Assembly: GCF_902167145.1 (NCBI RefSeq)
Contig: NC_050104.1
Location: 95,553,849 to 95,617,848 of the forward strand
Reading direction: 5' to 3'
Origin: Zea mays
Lineage: Eukaryota > Streptophyta > Magnoliopsida > Poales > Poaceae
Length of the DNA: 64,000 nucleotides
Part shown: positions 24,301 through 35,882 of the stretch, piece by piece
Position numbering within the stretch: the stretch's first letter is position 1
Layout of the letters: each line of letters opens with the position of its first letter
Program-made: the position numbers and the translations under genes
The notes under the pieces: model-generated
The model's database searches: none
Told to the model about the DNA's origin: nothing
Seen by the model: only the letters and a program-made list of their open reading frames with translations

Positions 24301-24538
24301 AAATAGGTATTGCTTATTGGCTTGTAGCTTTGTCGTTTGTTTTCTCGAGACTTCGAACTAATTGATTTTTTCTATCGCAGCTGAGCTACCTCCTCCACCG
24401 GAGCCGTTCGACCCACTCGCCGACCCGGAGACAAAGAAAGCGATAGAAATTATTAATATGGCTGAAGCTATTGTCGACGAAGTTGTTACTAAACTGCTTA
24501 ACGAAGCTGCAAAATCAGTTCTGAAGGAAGAAGAGTAG
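21321..24538 (+). pseudogene. Antisense gene of element B: three exons, PF04195-like plus coiled coil, with in-frame stops
   Basis: The ATG at 21321 opens exon 1 (21321-23453, 711 codons). It stays in one frame throughout but has four TAA stops, at 22248, 22503, 22824 and 23388. Residues about 70-310 are the PF04195-like domain (RPWRPSHAIFEK, LHQITPEAIIRMGIFVW, KEQYHNNFGCYGF, RKRWPGAWMEEWFYVKNDLK, GTRDLIQEHIAFRVWPL). A Lys/Glu/Pro-rich linker follows, then IICHASGKRLSKEEE. Intron 1 (23454-23523) has GTATGA..TTGCAG ends. Exon 2 (23524-24306) is a coiled coil with a TGA at 24007 and a frameshift beside it. Intron 2 (24307-24380) ends CTATCGCAG. Exon 3 (24381-24538) has a Pro-rich start and ends in LLNEAAKSVLKEEE. 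It faces gag tail to tail. Function is unknown; the predicted protein would be about 1020 residues. Confidence 0.82.
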
Positions 24539-25590
24539 TTCTTGTAAAAACATTTTTAGGATGTTAATATAACATTTTCTGAACTAAGTTTGTAATATTT
24601 TATGTTTACAATTTTGAATCTAATATGTAAGTTGTTTGTAATTTAATTCTTTGCGATGCATGAAATTTTACATACATACCGTTTTTGAGTCTTCGGCGAA
24701 AAAACACCTTCCCTTCTTTTTATGCTTCGTAAAGAAGAACTTTTTATGCCTCGTAAGAACATCCACACTTCGTAAAATCATCAATGCTTCGTAAACAACA
24801 GGTCCCTTCTTCCACATCGAAACTGATGAAGCTGTAATCCTCAGTTCACTTTGTGCCTTAGCACTTTTTCATTTTTGTAAAGCATTCTCCGAAGATTGGC
24901 TTCGTTTCCAACTCATGTCATTAATATGATATGATGTATGATGTGATGCTATGCGATATGATGCGATGACATGATGCAAGGAATGATGCTAATGCCGAAG
25001 ATACAACCTGTGTGTTTCCTCAGGAACGATCAAAATCTCTTTGCCGTTTATTTTTTGGCTTCATCGCTTATTTTTTGGTGTAAGTTTTTGTATCCCCTTA
25101 GGAACGTCTTTTGAACTTCTTCGCCTTCTATTTTGGCGGTATTCACGTTGGCTTTTCGCGCTTCGCCTTATATTTCGGCGGTATTCTCGTTGACTTTTCG
25201 CGCTTAGCCTTATATTTCGGCGGTATTTGGCTCTGCATTCCCTTTGTAACGACTTTTGAGCAGAAAACTTACACTGCGCTCCCTTAGGAACGACTTTTTG
25301 TAGCTTCGGCAACTTACACTGCGCTCCTTAGGAACGACTTTTTGTAGCTTCGGTGAGACTTGCAATGCGATTTTTAACTCTGCATTCCCTTAGGAACGAC
25401 TTTTGAGCTTCAGTATTCAGCAATTTTTTTTGAGCTTCGTGAGTCTGTGGAGAAGATATATTTCACTATGACAAGAACGAAGCTATTACAAGAAATTAAA
25501 AATGGTAAGGAAACTAAGTTTACATTGATTGTTACTTATTAAAAAGAAAATAACAATGAATATAAAAATGCTTCGGAGGTAGGATATCTC
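24539..25590. repeat. Convergent region of B: ATG-rich block and diverged tandem units
   Basis: This stretch separates the ends of the antisense gene and of gag. At 24928-24990 there is a block of ATGATATGATG-like words. At 25010-25440 there are diverged repeats built on CCTTAGGAACGACTTTTGAG and TATTTCGGCGGTATTC. Homologous blocks sit at the same place in C and G. No ORF of substance is present, though RNA 3' ends of both transcripts should lie here. Confidence 0.7.
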
Positions 25591-27116
25591 TTAATAGATG
25601 TGTTTTGATTCCGGCACGGTACTGTTGACTGTGTGGGCTTTGGATTCCTCCCTGAAATCTCGCTGCTGATGGGTCTGCTGGCTCCCTTCTGGTTGCTGAC
25701 CTCGTGAATAAGTAGGTTGTAGTAGTGGTGGAGGTGGAAGCTGTGGCCAAGAAGCCTGTGGCTGACTAGCCGAAGCAACCAAAGTTGCAGGATGATTACC
25801 CACATATTCTGGTATGTAGGGTGAATGACACGAAGCAGTGTGCAGGACCTGCTTCGGTTGACTTTGCCTAGCTTCGGCTTCTACGATTTCCTTCTGCTTT
25901 TGGATGGTGATTTGGCACATTCTTGTAGTATGGCCCTTGTCTTCACCACAAAATAGGCAGTAGATCTTCCTGGGCTGATCCCCATATCTTCCTCCGAAGC
26001 CCCTAGCGCCTCTGCCTCTTGGAGCTGGCGGCCGGAAAGAGCTTTGCTGCTGCCCCGAAGATTGTGAAGTATATTGTGGCTTCTGCAGCTGACTTCCTCT
26101 GTCATCACTCTGAGTGGAGTGAATTGACCTGACATGCCTCGGGTGGATTCTTCCTTCGAAGCCCCTGGTCATCTTAGAGAACATGTACGCTTCCTCCCTT
26201 CTTTGGCGAAAGTCATTGTCAGCCCGGATGTATTCATCCATCTTTTGAAGCAGCTTCTCCAGAGTCTGTGGAGGCTTTCTAGCAAAATACTGGGCAGTGG
26301 GTCCTGGACGAAGCCCCTTGATCATGGCCTCAATGACAATTTCATTGGGCACTGTAGGCGCTTGTGCTCTTAGACGCAAGAACCTTCGGACATATGCCTA
26401 GAGATACTCCTCGTGATCTTGCGTGCATTGAAACAGTGCCTGAGCTGTGACTGGCTTCGTCTGGAAGCCTTGGAAACTTGTCACTAGCATATCCATAAGC
26501 TTCTACCATGAAGTAATAGTCCCTGGCCAAAGAGAAGAATACCATGTTTGTGTCACATTCTTAACTGCCATGACGAAGGACTTGGCCATGACAGCTGCAT
26601 TGCCTCCGTATGAAGATATAGTCGCTTCATAACTCATCAAGAACTGCTTCGGATCTGAATGCCCATCATACACGGGAAGCTGAGGTGGCTTGTATGATGG
26701 AGGCCATGGGATAGCCTGCAGTTCTGCTGCCAAGGGAGAAGCACCATCAAAGGTAAAGGTATCATGATTAAAATCATCATACCATCATCCTCGTTGAATA
26801 AGCCTTCTTGGTGAAGCTCCCTATGCTGGGGCCTTCGTTCTTGTTCGTCTTGAGCAAGATGGCGTACTTATTCAGTAGCTTCATCGATCTGCCTTTGAAG
26901 ATCAGCTAGTTGGGCCATCTTCTCCTTCTTCCGTTGTACCTGATGATGGATTATCTCCATGTTTCTGATCTCCTTGTCCAACTCCTCCTCCTGGAGTGTT
27001 GGACTGGTGGCCTTTCTTTTCTAGCTTTGGGACTCTCGAAGAGAGAGGGTCTCCTGATTTGGGTCCAGTGGCTGAAGTGCGGCAGCCCCTGGCGCTGAAG
27101 CTTTCTTCGGCGGCAT
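25591..27116 (-). pseudogene. Gag of element B, decayed
   Basis: Gag begins with the ATG at 27116 and ends at the stop at 25591 (ESKHIY at the end, as in G). A capsid segment (WPPSYKPPQLPVYDGHSDPK, then QALFQCTQDHEEYL) and the 262-codon open tail with PNEIVIEAMIKGLRPGP are clear. The zinc knuckle reads CLFCGEDKGHTTRMC, with five rather than four residues before the His. Stops near 27023 and 26399 and a frameshift near 26745 break it. The C-terminal tail is Gln/Pro-rich. Confidence 0.85.
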
Positions 27117-27163
27117 GACGAAGGTCGGTGCTTGCCGAAGGTGGTCGAAAAAGGGTTCACCGG

Positions 27164-27176
27164 AGGTGGGCGCCAA
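27164..27176 (-). promoter_or_regulatory. Primer-binding site of element B
   Basis: The minus strand reads TTGGCGCCCACCT directly 3' of the 5' LTR. The same word follows the 5' LTR of C (33546-33558) and of G (44465-44477). The matching tRNA was not identified. Confidence 0.75.
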
Positions 27177-27846
27177 TGTTGGGGACTTGTTCTCAAATAC
27201 TATGAATTAAGAACAAGGCAACACAAGATGTTAAATGTTAATGCCCTTCGTCCTTCGAAGCATTATTTCCCTTAGGATATAATGATCTTCAGACGAAGGT
27301 TATGAAGGACATACCTTCATCATCGCAATATACGTTAAATAAAAGGAGCATATGACATATGAAACAACATAAACTGTCATATAACATTATTAACTCATTA
27401 TTATTCATTATATCATCATGTAAAAACAGGAACAATATTGAATTACAAAGGTACCTTCGGCTTGTCAGAAGGCAAAAAAGCACAAGCGTGACGCAAAAGC
27501 AGGTACAAGTCAGCGTGAACAGTACGGGGGTACTATTCACCTATTTATAGGTGCAAGACACAACCTATGAGAAATTACAGTCATGCCCTTTACATTTACT
27601 ATTGGCTTATAGAAAAATCTATGAGGACTGGATAGCCTTTTCTCCTTTAAGTCGGTTCCTTTTCCGTGATTGAGCCGAAGCTCCTTTGTGCATAGCTTCG
27701 GAGCGGCGACAACCTTCGTCACGATCATGTCCTCATCCTATATGCCTTTTAATCCTGAATCCGAAGGTACCTATTTATTAATCAAACTTGACAAACACTG
27801 TTAAATTACCTTTTTGAGGACCTTCGGAGGACGAAGGCCCCCAACA
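27177..27846 (-). repeat. 5' LTR of element B (670 bp)
   Basis: Partner of 20332-21004, with the same borders and TATA. Bounded by the PBS on the left and by the ccatg duplication on the right. Confidence 0.92.
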
Positions 27847-30800
27847 CCATGGATAGGTCCAACGTTGAGAAAATCACTGATGAAATGTTAAATGGGCTAT
27901 CTGGGGACTCTAGCGACAATGAGAGTTTCGATATTGAAAGTGAGAACGAAGATGCCGAAGATCGGCCATGGAGGCCAAGCCATGTTGTTTTCGGAAAATC
28001 CACTGTTAAGCAAGAGCAAATTGAAGCGACGAAAGGCGGATATTTCCATGATATATCCATAGTGAGAGCTGGAGGAGAAAACATTGTTCCTCTTCCTGAA
28101 GCAGATGAAGTGGTGGTATTTAAAAGTTTTATGAAGGCTGGGCTTTTTTTCCCTTGCATAAGATGTTGGTCGAAGTGCTGAAGACATTTGAGATATACCT
28201 TCATCAACTTAGTCCCGAGGCTTTAATTAAAGTTGGACTTTTTATTTGGGCTATGAGAAGCCAAGGGTTGGAGCCAGATGCCAAGTGTTTCTGCAACATT
28301 CATGAATTATTCTGCCATACGAAGATAATTAGGAAGGAGCAATATCATAACAACTTCGGATGCTACAACTTTGTGTACCGTTCTGATGTGAGGTGTCCTA
28401 TGCCAACGTTCCAAAAGAAATGGTCGGGCTCATGTATGAAGCAATGGTTTTATGTCAAGAATGACCTGAGCAAGAGGGAAGATGTCAGGGGTATAATCTA
28501 GCGCCCTGTACGGTCATGCTTTGGCATTAGAAGGCCATCGATCGCGAGCGAGAATGAAGTGCAAGCATGCTTGATGGCCTTGAACACGGTGTGTACTTAC
28601 ATTGGCACCAGGGATTTAGTTCAAGAGCATATTGCCTATAAGGTGTGTCCGCTTGTTAATGACTAGGAGATGTCAAAGGAGACTGCTACTGGCTCCAGCG
28701 AAGGTGGTCTGGTTTATTTATGATACACTTATCGCTATAGAAGTCAATTTGACGAGCCGAATGATGACTGGCTTGAGGCTGTTGAGGCAACCAGCGACGA
28801 GCTGTTGGGAGCTTATACGAAGGCAGAGGATGAAGCTATGACCATTGCCTTCGGCGCACGCGGCAAGAGGAGACTGAACAGAGTTTTTGATGTGATCAGA
28901 TTTTTTTATCCTGATTACTGCTTTCCTGCCTGAAAACAAGGGTCGAAAAGAAAAATGGCAACTTCATCTTCTTCCACCGCGCCTAAGCCGAAGAGAGCTA
29001 AGGTTTTGACTCGTAGGCTGAAGCCACATTCTTTAGAAAGGACAGTTGTAGTGCTTGATACAGAGAAGATGGACTGAACGCGCCTAAGACATCCCCTTGG
29101 CTCCAAAAATAATTCCTGCTGTAACGGTCGAAGCTAGTGTCGGTCCGGTAGAAGAGACGGAAACAAAGAGCTCAAATGCAGAAGAGCATCCGAAACTGTT
29201 GAGTCCCCCAACCACAACAGGGTTGCCGAAGCTAACAACTGTTACAACAATGACTCCTAGGAAAAGGAGAATGGCCAGTGTTTTGGATGCCGTTTTGAAA
29301 TCTATGAAGATGACAACTCCTGTTTCTACTGAAGCTCCCAACGACAAAATTGAAGATCTAAGAGAAGTAGCCGCTGCAAGTGCTTCTCCTATTCACATTG
29401 AAGCTGGACCTTTGGAAACTAAGCCAGTAGAGCTAGCAAAGGAAAGCCTTCTAGGGAAGCCAACATCGCCTATACCCGAAGCATCTTCTCAAGGTGATTT
29501 AGAATATGTTGTTCGACATGCTTCGGAGAAACAACTATCAGAAGAGCAAATTGTTGAAATACAACATTATGCAAAGGACCTGAAATACCCCCGAGGGTCC
29601 TTGGTATATGAAGGAAACGACGAAGATGACTTCCTTTACTATATACCAGACAACAAGGAGATAAATGTTTGTCGAGAAATGATGGACAACATGGGATATC
29701 CGAAGCTTGAACTTGACCTATTTGTAATGATGAAGGACCAACTTGCACACAACCTTGCTTATAACAGTTTGAAAGTTTGTATAAATTTTTTTTTGCATTT
29801 ACTGATTTTTGTTAGGCGAGTTTTCGACAAACGATTTGTGGTAATGCTTATTAATATTTGTATATTTTTTGTTTGTCAGGGTCTTACCCTCATCAAAGAT
29901 TTGAAAGCCTAGAAGGATGCAGAAGACAAAAGCACTCAAATGGCTTTCGGGAACCTGCATTTGGAAGTCATAACGCTTCAAAATGAAGCCCTCGAGAAAG
30001 ACAAAATCCTGCTCTCCTTAGTTGAGAGGTTAAAGTCTAGCGAAGCAAGACTGTCTAGCCTTTCCGAAGCATAACAGAAAGTCAAGGAGTTTGAAAAGAA
30101 GCAGGAGAAAGATGTGAAGCATATCGCTGATTTAGAATATCCACTATCTATTCAGGTGGGATTGCATAGATCCGAAGTGCAGGGATTAGAGAAGAAGCTC
30201 GATGAATTGACTAAAAATTGTAATGTTGAACAAACAAAACACGAAATATCTGATACTAAACGGTTAAGGGTTCAAAAAATGTCGAGGAGCTCCGTGAAAC
30301 GAAAGAGGAATGTTACAATGTCGCTATGGACTGTTGCAACAAGTTGAAAAATAGTTTTGCAAAAGTTTGTGCATTCTCTACGGAGCAGAATTTTATCTGT
30401 GGTGATCCTGACGAGGTTATCCAGTGGATTAGTGACAAAACCGAAGCTTTCGATGAAATTCTTAGTGATAGAGGAGATTTTTGCACCTTCGCCGGCGCCT
30501 GAGGAGCCGTCTCACTCGTTGAGAACGCTGGCTACGAACACGCAAAGGCTGTAATTCAGCCAGAATTCCCGGTCTCGGCTAGTGACATAAAGAACCCTTC
30601 AGCTGAAGCCACTGCGCTGAGCGGAAAATTTTATTCTGAAGTCTGGTAGGAAGGTGGCCGAGAGATAGCAGTCAAAGCTATTAGAAAAAATGATAAGGAG
30701 TCTCATATTGCTTTGGAAGAGGCAAGGAAAGCTGAAGAAGCTGCAGAGCGTGAAAGGCTTATAGGTATTTTTGTCGTGACTTAGCTTCGTAAATTGTTTT

Positions 30801-31010
30801 AGCTTCGTAACTAACAAACACTTATACTGTGGTGCAGCCAAACTTTTTCCCCCTCCGGAGCCGTATGATCCTGAGGCCGATCCAGCTCTGAAGGGGGCTC
30901 TTGATGTAATTAGAATAGCTAACAAAGCTGTTGACGAAGCTGTGAATAGGCTTCTAAACGAAGTCGCTGATAAAGTTCTGAATGAGGATGATTTGACCTT
31001 GTTTATTTAA

Positions 31011-31990
31011 ACAATTGTAGAATTTTTGTATGCAGTTTTCTTATGTAAGAAACAATTATCAACTATGTATTTAATGATGTAATATATATCTTTGTGGAGC
31101 GTGAAACCTTCGTACGTACCATTTTATGCCGCTGGCGAAAAAACACCTTCCCTTCTTTTCACGCTTCATAAAGATTAAAAATCCCCTTTTCTGCTGAAGC
31201 AGCTTATTGGACTCAAAGGTCTTGCCATAGATATTGCATAAGAGTACCGTTGCCGAAGGCATAAATCTTATATAAAAATACCGCTGTCGAAGGCATAGAT
31301 CTTGCATTGTTGATACATCCTTTCATAACTCTTTGTCAAAGATAGACTTAACCTCATGGGTTAGCCGTATGTTTGAAGGAGCAATTTCCCTTTGTTTTCC
31401 ACTGTTTCTGATGATGCAAGATGATGAATGATGCGATGCTATGCAACATGATATGATGATATGATGCAACTGATGCTAATGCACAAATGCTTCATAAAAG
31501 TAAGACTCTATATTCCCTTAGGAACGACTTTGGAGTCTCTTCACCTTTTACTTAGGTGGCATTTTAGCTCTGCATCCCCGTATGAACAACTTTAGAGCTA
31601 AGCTCTGCATCCCCTTAGGAACAACTTTAGAGCTTCTTCACCTTTTACTTAGGTGGCATTTTAACTCTGCATCCTCGTAGGAACGACTTTGGAGCTAAGC
31701 TCTGCATCCCCTTAGGAACAACTTTGGAGCTTCTTCACCTTTTACTTAAGTGGCATTTTAGCTCTGCATCCCCGTAGGAACGACTTTGGAGCTAAGCTCT
31801 GCATCCCCTTAGGAACAACTTTGGAGCTTCTTCACCTTTTCTGTTACACTCGATGGTGTAACCCCAGATTTATTACAATAGGTCGAAGGTTGTACCTTCT
31901 TATATTGTCTTTGGGTAAAAACATAAAAGCAAGAGAAACAAAGATTACATTGAGTATGTATGAATTTTTTGATTGAGCCTCTGTATTGCT
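31011..31990. repeat. Convergent region of C: ATG-rich block and ~97-bp tandem units
   Basis: An ATG-rich block at about 31409-31472 (GATGCGATGCTATGCAACATG) is followed at 31500-31850 by about 3.5 copies of a ~97-bp unit. The landmark CTTCACCTTTT recurs near 31540, 31636, 31734 and 31830, and each unit holds GCTCTGCATCCCC and AGGAACAACTTTGGAGC. This is the same location and motif set as in B and G, but better conserved as a tandem array. Confidence 0.8.
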
Positions 31991-33517
31991 TCAGTAAATG
32001 TGTCTCGACTCTAGTACAATGTTGTTGAATACCTGAGCTTCAGACTCCTCGCGTGCATCACGTTGTTGTTGTACCTGGCGGTGCCCTTCTAGCTGTTGGT
32101 TGTGAGACAAGGTTGGAGCCATGAGTGGTGGTGGTGGTAGCGGGGCCCATGTAGCTTGTGAGTGACATGTCGAAGCAACTGATGTCGTAGGTTGTTGGTT
32201 GCCCACATACTCAGGGATGTATGGAGAATAACACAAAGCAGTATGCAGGACCTGCTATGGCTGATTATGCCGTGCTTTGGCTTCAGCTATTTCTTTTTGC
32301 TTCTGTATCGTGACTTGGCATGTCCTTGTTGTATGCCCCTTATCTTCCCCACGGAATAGGCAAAACAACCTTCTTGGTTGGGAGCTGAATCTTCCTCCAA
32401 AGCTTCTACCTCCTCTGCCTCTTGGAGCTGGTGGCCTGAAGGAGCTTTGTTGTGCTCCTGATGATTGGGAACTGTGCTGATGCCCTTAAGTATGATTTCC
32501 CCTATCGTCGCTTGAGCTAGGATTATGAATCGTCCTGACATGCCTAGGGTGGAGCCTTCCTTCAAAGCCCTAGGTCATCTCGAAGTATCTGTAGGCTTCT
32601 TCCCTTCTCAATCGAAAGTCATTGTCGGCCCTAATGTATTCGTCCATCTTCTTCAGAAGCTTCTCCAAAGTTTGTGGGGCTTCCTAGCGAAATACTGCGC
32701 TATGGGTCCTGGTTGAAGCCCCTTGATCATGGCTTCAATAACAATCTTATTTGGCACCGTTGGTGCCTGAGCTCTAAAACACAGAAACCTTCTGACATAC
32801 GCTTGCAAACATTCCTCATGGTCTTGTGTGCACTGGAACAGAGCTTGAGCAGTCACTGGCTTCACCTAGAAACCTTGGAAGCTGGTTACCAGCATGTCCT
32901 TCAACTTCTGCCATGACGTGATTGTTCCCGGACGAAGGGAAGAATACCATGTTTGAGCCACACTCCTGACTGCCATGACGAAGGACTTCACCATGACGAC
33001 AGTGTTGCCACCATATGATGATATGGTCGCCTCGTACCTCATAAGGAACTACTTCGGGTCGGAGTGCCTGTCATACATGGGGAGTTGTGGCGGTTTGTAT
33101 GAAGGTGGCCACGGGGTAGCTTGCAACTCTACTACAAGAGGAGAAGCATCATCAAAACAAAAGTTACCATGATTGAAATCGTCATACCATACATCATCAT
33201 AGCTTGGGCTTTCCTGACGAAGATCTTACTGTTGTGATCCTTGCTCATTGTCATGTGTGATATGGCGCATTTCTTCGCCAGCTTCATCAATCTTCTTTTG
33301 GAGTTCAGCTAGCCGAAGCATTTTCTCCCTTCTTTTCTCCACTTGTTGGTGGATGACCTCTAGATCTCTAATCTCTTGATCTAGCTCCTCTTCCTCTTGT
33401 CTTGGGCTAATTGCCTTTCTTTTTTTGGTTTCGGGCCTCTCTCAGAGGAAGACCTTCTTGGTTGATGTCTAGTGGTGCAAGGGCAGCCCCTGGCGCTATT
33501 GCCTTCTTCGGTGGCAT
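31991..33517 (-). pseudogene. Gag of element C, decayed
   Basis: It starts at the ATG at 33517 (MPPKKA) and ends ESRHIY at 31991. Recognisable pieces are PNKIVIEAMIKGLQPGP at about 32790-32690, the region with QALFQCTQDHEECLQAYV, and a Pro/Gln-rich tail. The knuckle has lost its second Cys (CLFRGEDKGHTTRTC on reading the frame). Several stops and frameshifts exist. It is more decayed than gag of B or G. Confidence 0.8.
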
Positions 33518-33545
33518 GCCGAAGGTGGTTGTTTGAGTTCACTAG

Positions 33546-33558
33546 AGGTGGGCGCCAA
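33546..33558 (-). promoter_or_regulatory. Primer-binding site of element C
   Basis: TTGGCGCCCACCT on the minus strand, next to the 5' LTR border at 33559. Identical to the sites of B and G over 13 bases. Confidence 0.72.
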
Positions 33559-34238
33559 TGTTGGTCACCTGTTCTTAAATGATGTGATTAAAGAACAAGG
33601 CAACACAATTTTTAAAGATGTACCTTCATCCTTCGAAGCATTATTTCCTTTCGGATATAATGATCTTCGGACGAACGTCAAGAATGACACACCTTCATGA
33701 TTTATGAGAATAGAAATCCATAGAGATAATATATATTATCTATTCATTCATTCATATATTTATTTATTTCATAATGGATATACATGAACATTAATTGGAT
33801 GTATATTACATTGATACCTTTGGCTTGATTGAAGGCGTAGACGCGAGAGCAATTACAATCCAGCGTGAACAGTATGGGGTACTGTTCACCTATTTATAGG
33901 CACGAGACGTAGCTCGAGTAAAAATACATTTATGACCTTAACTTGTACTCATAATTGTAACATAAATCATTAGGGAGTAACTAGTCTTTTCCTCTTCGGC
34001 TCGATATCATGCTTGATCTTCGTCGCCACTTTGAGCCGAAGTTGTTGCTCTTCGGCTATAGCATCGGTATTCATCGTTGTCGTTTTCAGGCAATGTCTTC
34101 ATCTTAAGGACATTCGACGGAGAAGAAGACTCCCATCACGAACCTTTACAACAAATCTCCTGTAGTATTAAGTAGTATGCTAGAAACAAATGATTAGTTG
34201 TGTTTCTGAGGACCTTCGGAAGAGGAAGGCCACCAACA
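33559..34238 (-). repeat. 5' LTR of element C (680 bp)
   Basis: Partner of 19295-19984. Plus-strand borders are TGTTGGTCACCTG and GGCCACCAACA. It carries an insertion GAGCCGAAGTTGTTGCTC near 34042 relative to the other LTR and lacks a repeat of TCGGTATTCATCGTTGCCG seen there. Confidence 0.88.
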
Positions 34239-34687
34239 CATTCCATTTTCCACTATCTCCCAAATACTAGGATGGAGAGAGAACAAATGACTACGCATTT
34301 TATGACTCTAGAAAGAATAATCCTCTCCATCAAAGTGAGGAGGTTTTCCAAGTGGAATAGACAATAAATGTGCATTCGAATTGTAAGGCATACGAGAATA
34401 ATCAAAAGAATAGTTTTCATTAACTGTTTTCTTTTTCGATGAAGAGTCTTCATCGATGTCATCCCTTGGTGAAGAGGAGGAGGCGTCGCTATCGTAGTAA
34501 ATGATCTTCTTGATGTGTCTCTTCTTCTTCCCATCTTTCTTCTTGTTGTTTGAGCCTGAGTTGGTGGGCTTGTCACCTTTTGGCTCATCAACATAGAGAG
34601 TCTCCTTCTCCTTGTCGTTGATCACCATCCCCTTGCCTTTAGAATCCATCTCTTCGGGCGGTTAGTCCCTTGCCTTTAGAAGAGTAC

Positions 34688-34700
34688 GACTCTGATACCA
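34688..34700 (-). promoter_or_regulatory. Primer-binding site of element D (initiator tRNA-Met)
   Basis: The minus strand reads TGGTATCAGAGTC, complementary to the 3' end of initiator tRNA-Met. About 45 bases of LTR end (the GAGCACCTAGAGG segment present at 11934) are missing beside it, so the LTR/PBS border is a small deletion. Confidence 0.85.
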
Positions 34701-35882
34701 ATCAAGTCTGAACAACACAAACTTGGTTTATAATAAATGTTAGTGGGATTAAAACCAATGTGATATGAATAGAGAGAAGAAAACTCTTCACTTGATTGTT
34801 CCTTTAGGATATGTATTGAACTTGGGAACAATAGCGCAAGTGAATCGGTGAAAACTCTATGAAAGAAAACAATCATAATAGAAAGATGCACAGGTGACAC
34901 GGTGATTTATCCCGTGGTTCGACCAATGCCAACTCCACGTTGTGGTGACCTCCTTTGGTCAAGGATTGCACTCAATCCCTCTCAAGTGAACCAAAGATCA
35001 AACTTTAGTACCATTGTTTTCTTCCTTATCTCAAGTTTTCCCTTTGTGAGGAATGTCCATAATTTGGAGTCTCTCACCCTTACAAAACTGATCACAATTA
35101 AATCACAAGAGTAAGGAAGCGAATAGAACCACACACACGAGACAAACTTGCAGCGACTCACACACACAAAACGAGAGAGAGGAGCACAAAGATAGCACAT
35201 GGGAGTTACAACTCAAAACAAGTGCCCAAATCTCAATCTACTAAAGCAAAGGCATGAATTCTATGTCTCAGTTTTGTTGGATGTTCAATGACTGCTTGGT
35301 GTGGTGCTCCATACGCCTGGGGGTCCCTTTTATAGCCCCAAGGCAGCTAGGAGTCGTTTGAGTTCCATTTGGAAGGGCATGGCTGCCTTCTATTCGTGGG
35401 CGCACCGGACAGTGAACAGTGCGTGATTCCCTTCCTTTTCTGGCAAAGCTCACCATTGCAGCGATAGGCTCTCGTGGCACACCGGACAGTCCGATGCGAC
35501 CTTCTGATCGTTGGCTGAGCCACATGTCACCACTGATCGTTTGGTCAACCGTTGGTCGGGTGTGTCGCTGGCACATCGGACAGTCCGGTGAATTATAGCC
35601 ACGAAGCAGTATTTTCCCGAGAGCGGCCTGTTCGTCGGGGCGCCAGCCTTGGCACCGGACACTGTCTGGTGCACACCAGATAGTCTGGTGCACCACAGGC
35701 TGGTGCATGTCTGACTCGCTTGAGCCAAACTTTTCCAATTTGATTTCTCTCACTTTGAGAAGGTTCCTAGCACTAAGTAGAATAATGTTAGTACCAAAAA
35801 CAATTTACTAAGGCTAGAATCATACCTTATTTTTCCATTTGCGTCTCTTTAACTCTTTGCTCATATTTAGACAAAACAATAT
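34701..35882 (-). repeat. 5' LTR of element D, truncated at both ends
   Basis: Collinear with 11972-13197 of the 3' LTR. The inner 45 bases next to the PBS are missing, and the outer end is cut at 35882: ACAAAACAATAT then leaves the LTR, where the 3' LTR continues GTGTTGAGCATC. The truncation removes the U3 start and any target duplication. Confidence 0.85.

Larger units (their letters stand above)
20332..27846 (-). mobile_element. Element B: pol-less zeon-like Gypsy element nested in C
   Basis: LTRs at 20332-21004 and 27177-27846 are flanked by a perfect 5-bp target duplication, ccatg, at 20327-20331 and 27847-27851. Total length is 7515 bp. Minus-strand gag (27116-25591) sits beside the 5' LTR, and the plus-strand antisense gene (21321-24538) beside the 3' LTR. 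Nothing resembling pol lies between. By eye the two LTRs differ at about 13 sites plus four short indels, roughly 2%, which puts B as younger than C. It is inserted 57 bases into the antisense gene of C, a relative of its own. Confidence 0.92.
20275..31010 (+). pseudogene. Antisense gene of element C, split by B and decayed
   Basis: It starts MAEDKKSVDSTLASFYEAM at 20275, is interrupted after 57 bases by element B, and resumes at 27852 with VEKITDEMLNGLSGD. The same PF04195-like domain as in B and G follows (RPWRPSHVVFGK, RSQGLEPDAKCFCNIHEL, KEQYHNNFGCYNF, QWFYVKNDL). Breaks include a frameshift near 28150 and TAG or TGA stops at about 28499, 28664 and 28933. Exon 1 ends near 29775, where the donor has decayed to AAAG/TTTGTA. 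Exon 2 (29880-30764) encodes a coiled coil. A GTATTT..TGCAG intron leads to exon 3 (30838-31010), ending in LLNEVADKVLNEDD. A clear relic of the gene seen nearly whole in G. Confidence 0.83.
19295..34238 (-). mobile_element. Element C: pol-less zeon-like Gypsy element, split by B
   Basis: LTRs at 19295-19984 and 33559-34238 both run TGTTGGTCAC to the end CCAACA. Flanks are catta on the left and cattc on the right, a 4/5 match and a decayed target duplication. Removing B and its duplication leaves about 7.4 kb, which equals element G (7432 bp). The content is a minus-strand gag next to the 5' LTR and a plus-strand antisense gene next to the 3' LTR. No protease, RT or integrase is present, so the element is non-autonomous by structure. 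The LTRs differ by many substitutions and indels, fitting its position as the oldest of the three zeon-like copies. Confidence 0.88.
17278..34649 (-). pseudogene. Gag of element D, split by element C
   Basis: The N-terminus starts at the ATG at 34649 (MDSKGKGMV) and runs through SIPLGKPPHFDGEDY to the insertion border at 34239. It resumes at 19294 and continues to the stop at 17278, ending in SWVPKTQA. A canonical CCHC knuckle (CFKCGKSSHFIAQC) lies near 18590-18550. Several stops interrupt the second half (near 18735, 18960 and 19150 and in the 17900-18450 region). As in F, the stop is followed 7 bases later by the pol frame and a CTTGCAG word. Nucleocapsid/capsid protein in a living element. 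Confidence 0.85.
11931..35882 (-). mobile_element. Element D: old Copia Sirevirus (Opie/Ji-like), split by C
   Basis: Read on the minus strand: truncated 5' LTR (34701-35882), Met-tRNA primer site, gag (34649 to 34239, then from 19294 after the nested element), pol with protease, integrase, RT and RNase H (17271-14084), a 3' region with several polypurine tracts, and a 3' LTR (11931-13260). Without C the element is about 9.0 kb, the usual Sirevirus size. The sequence is close to element F throughout but has many stops and frameshifts. It entered a CACTA fragment on the left. Its right flank is lost because the 5' LTR is cut off at 35882. Confidence 0.9.
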
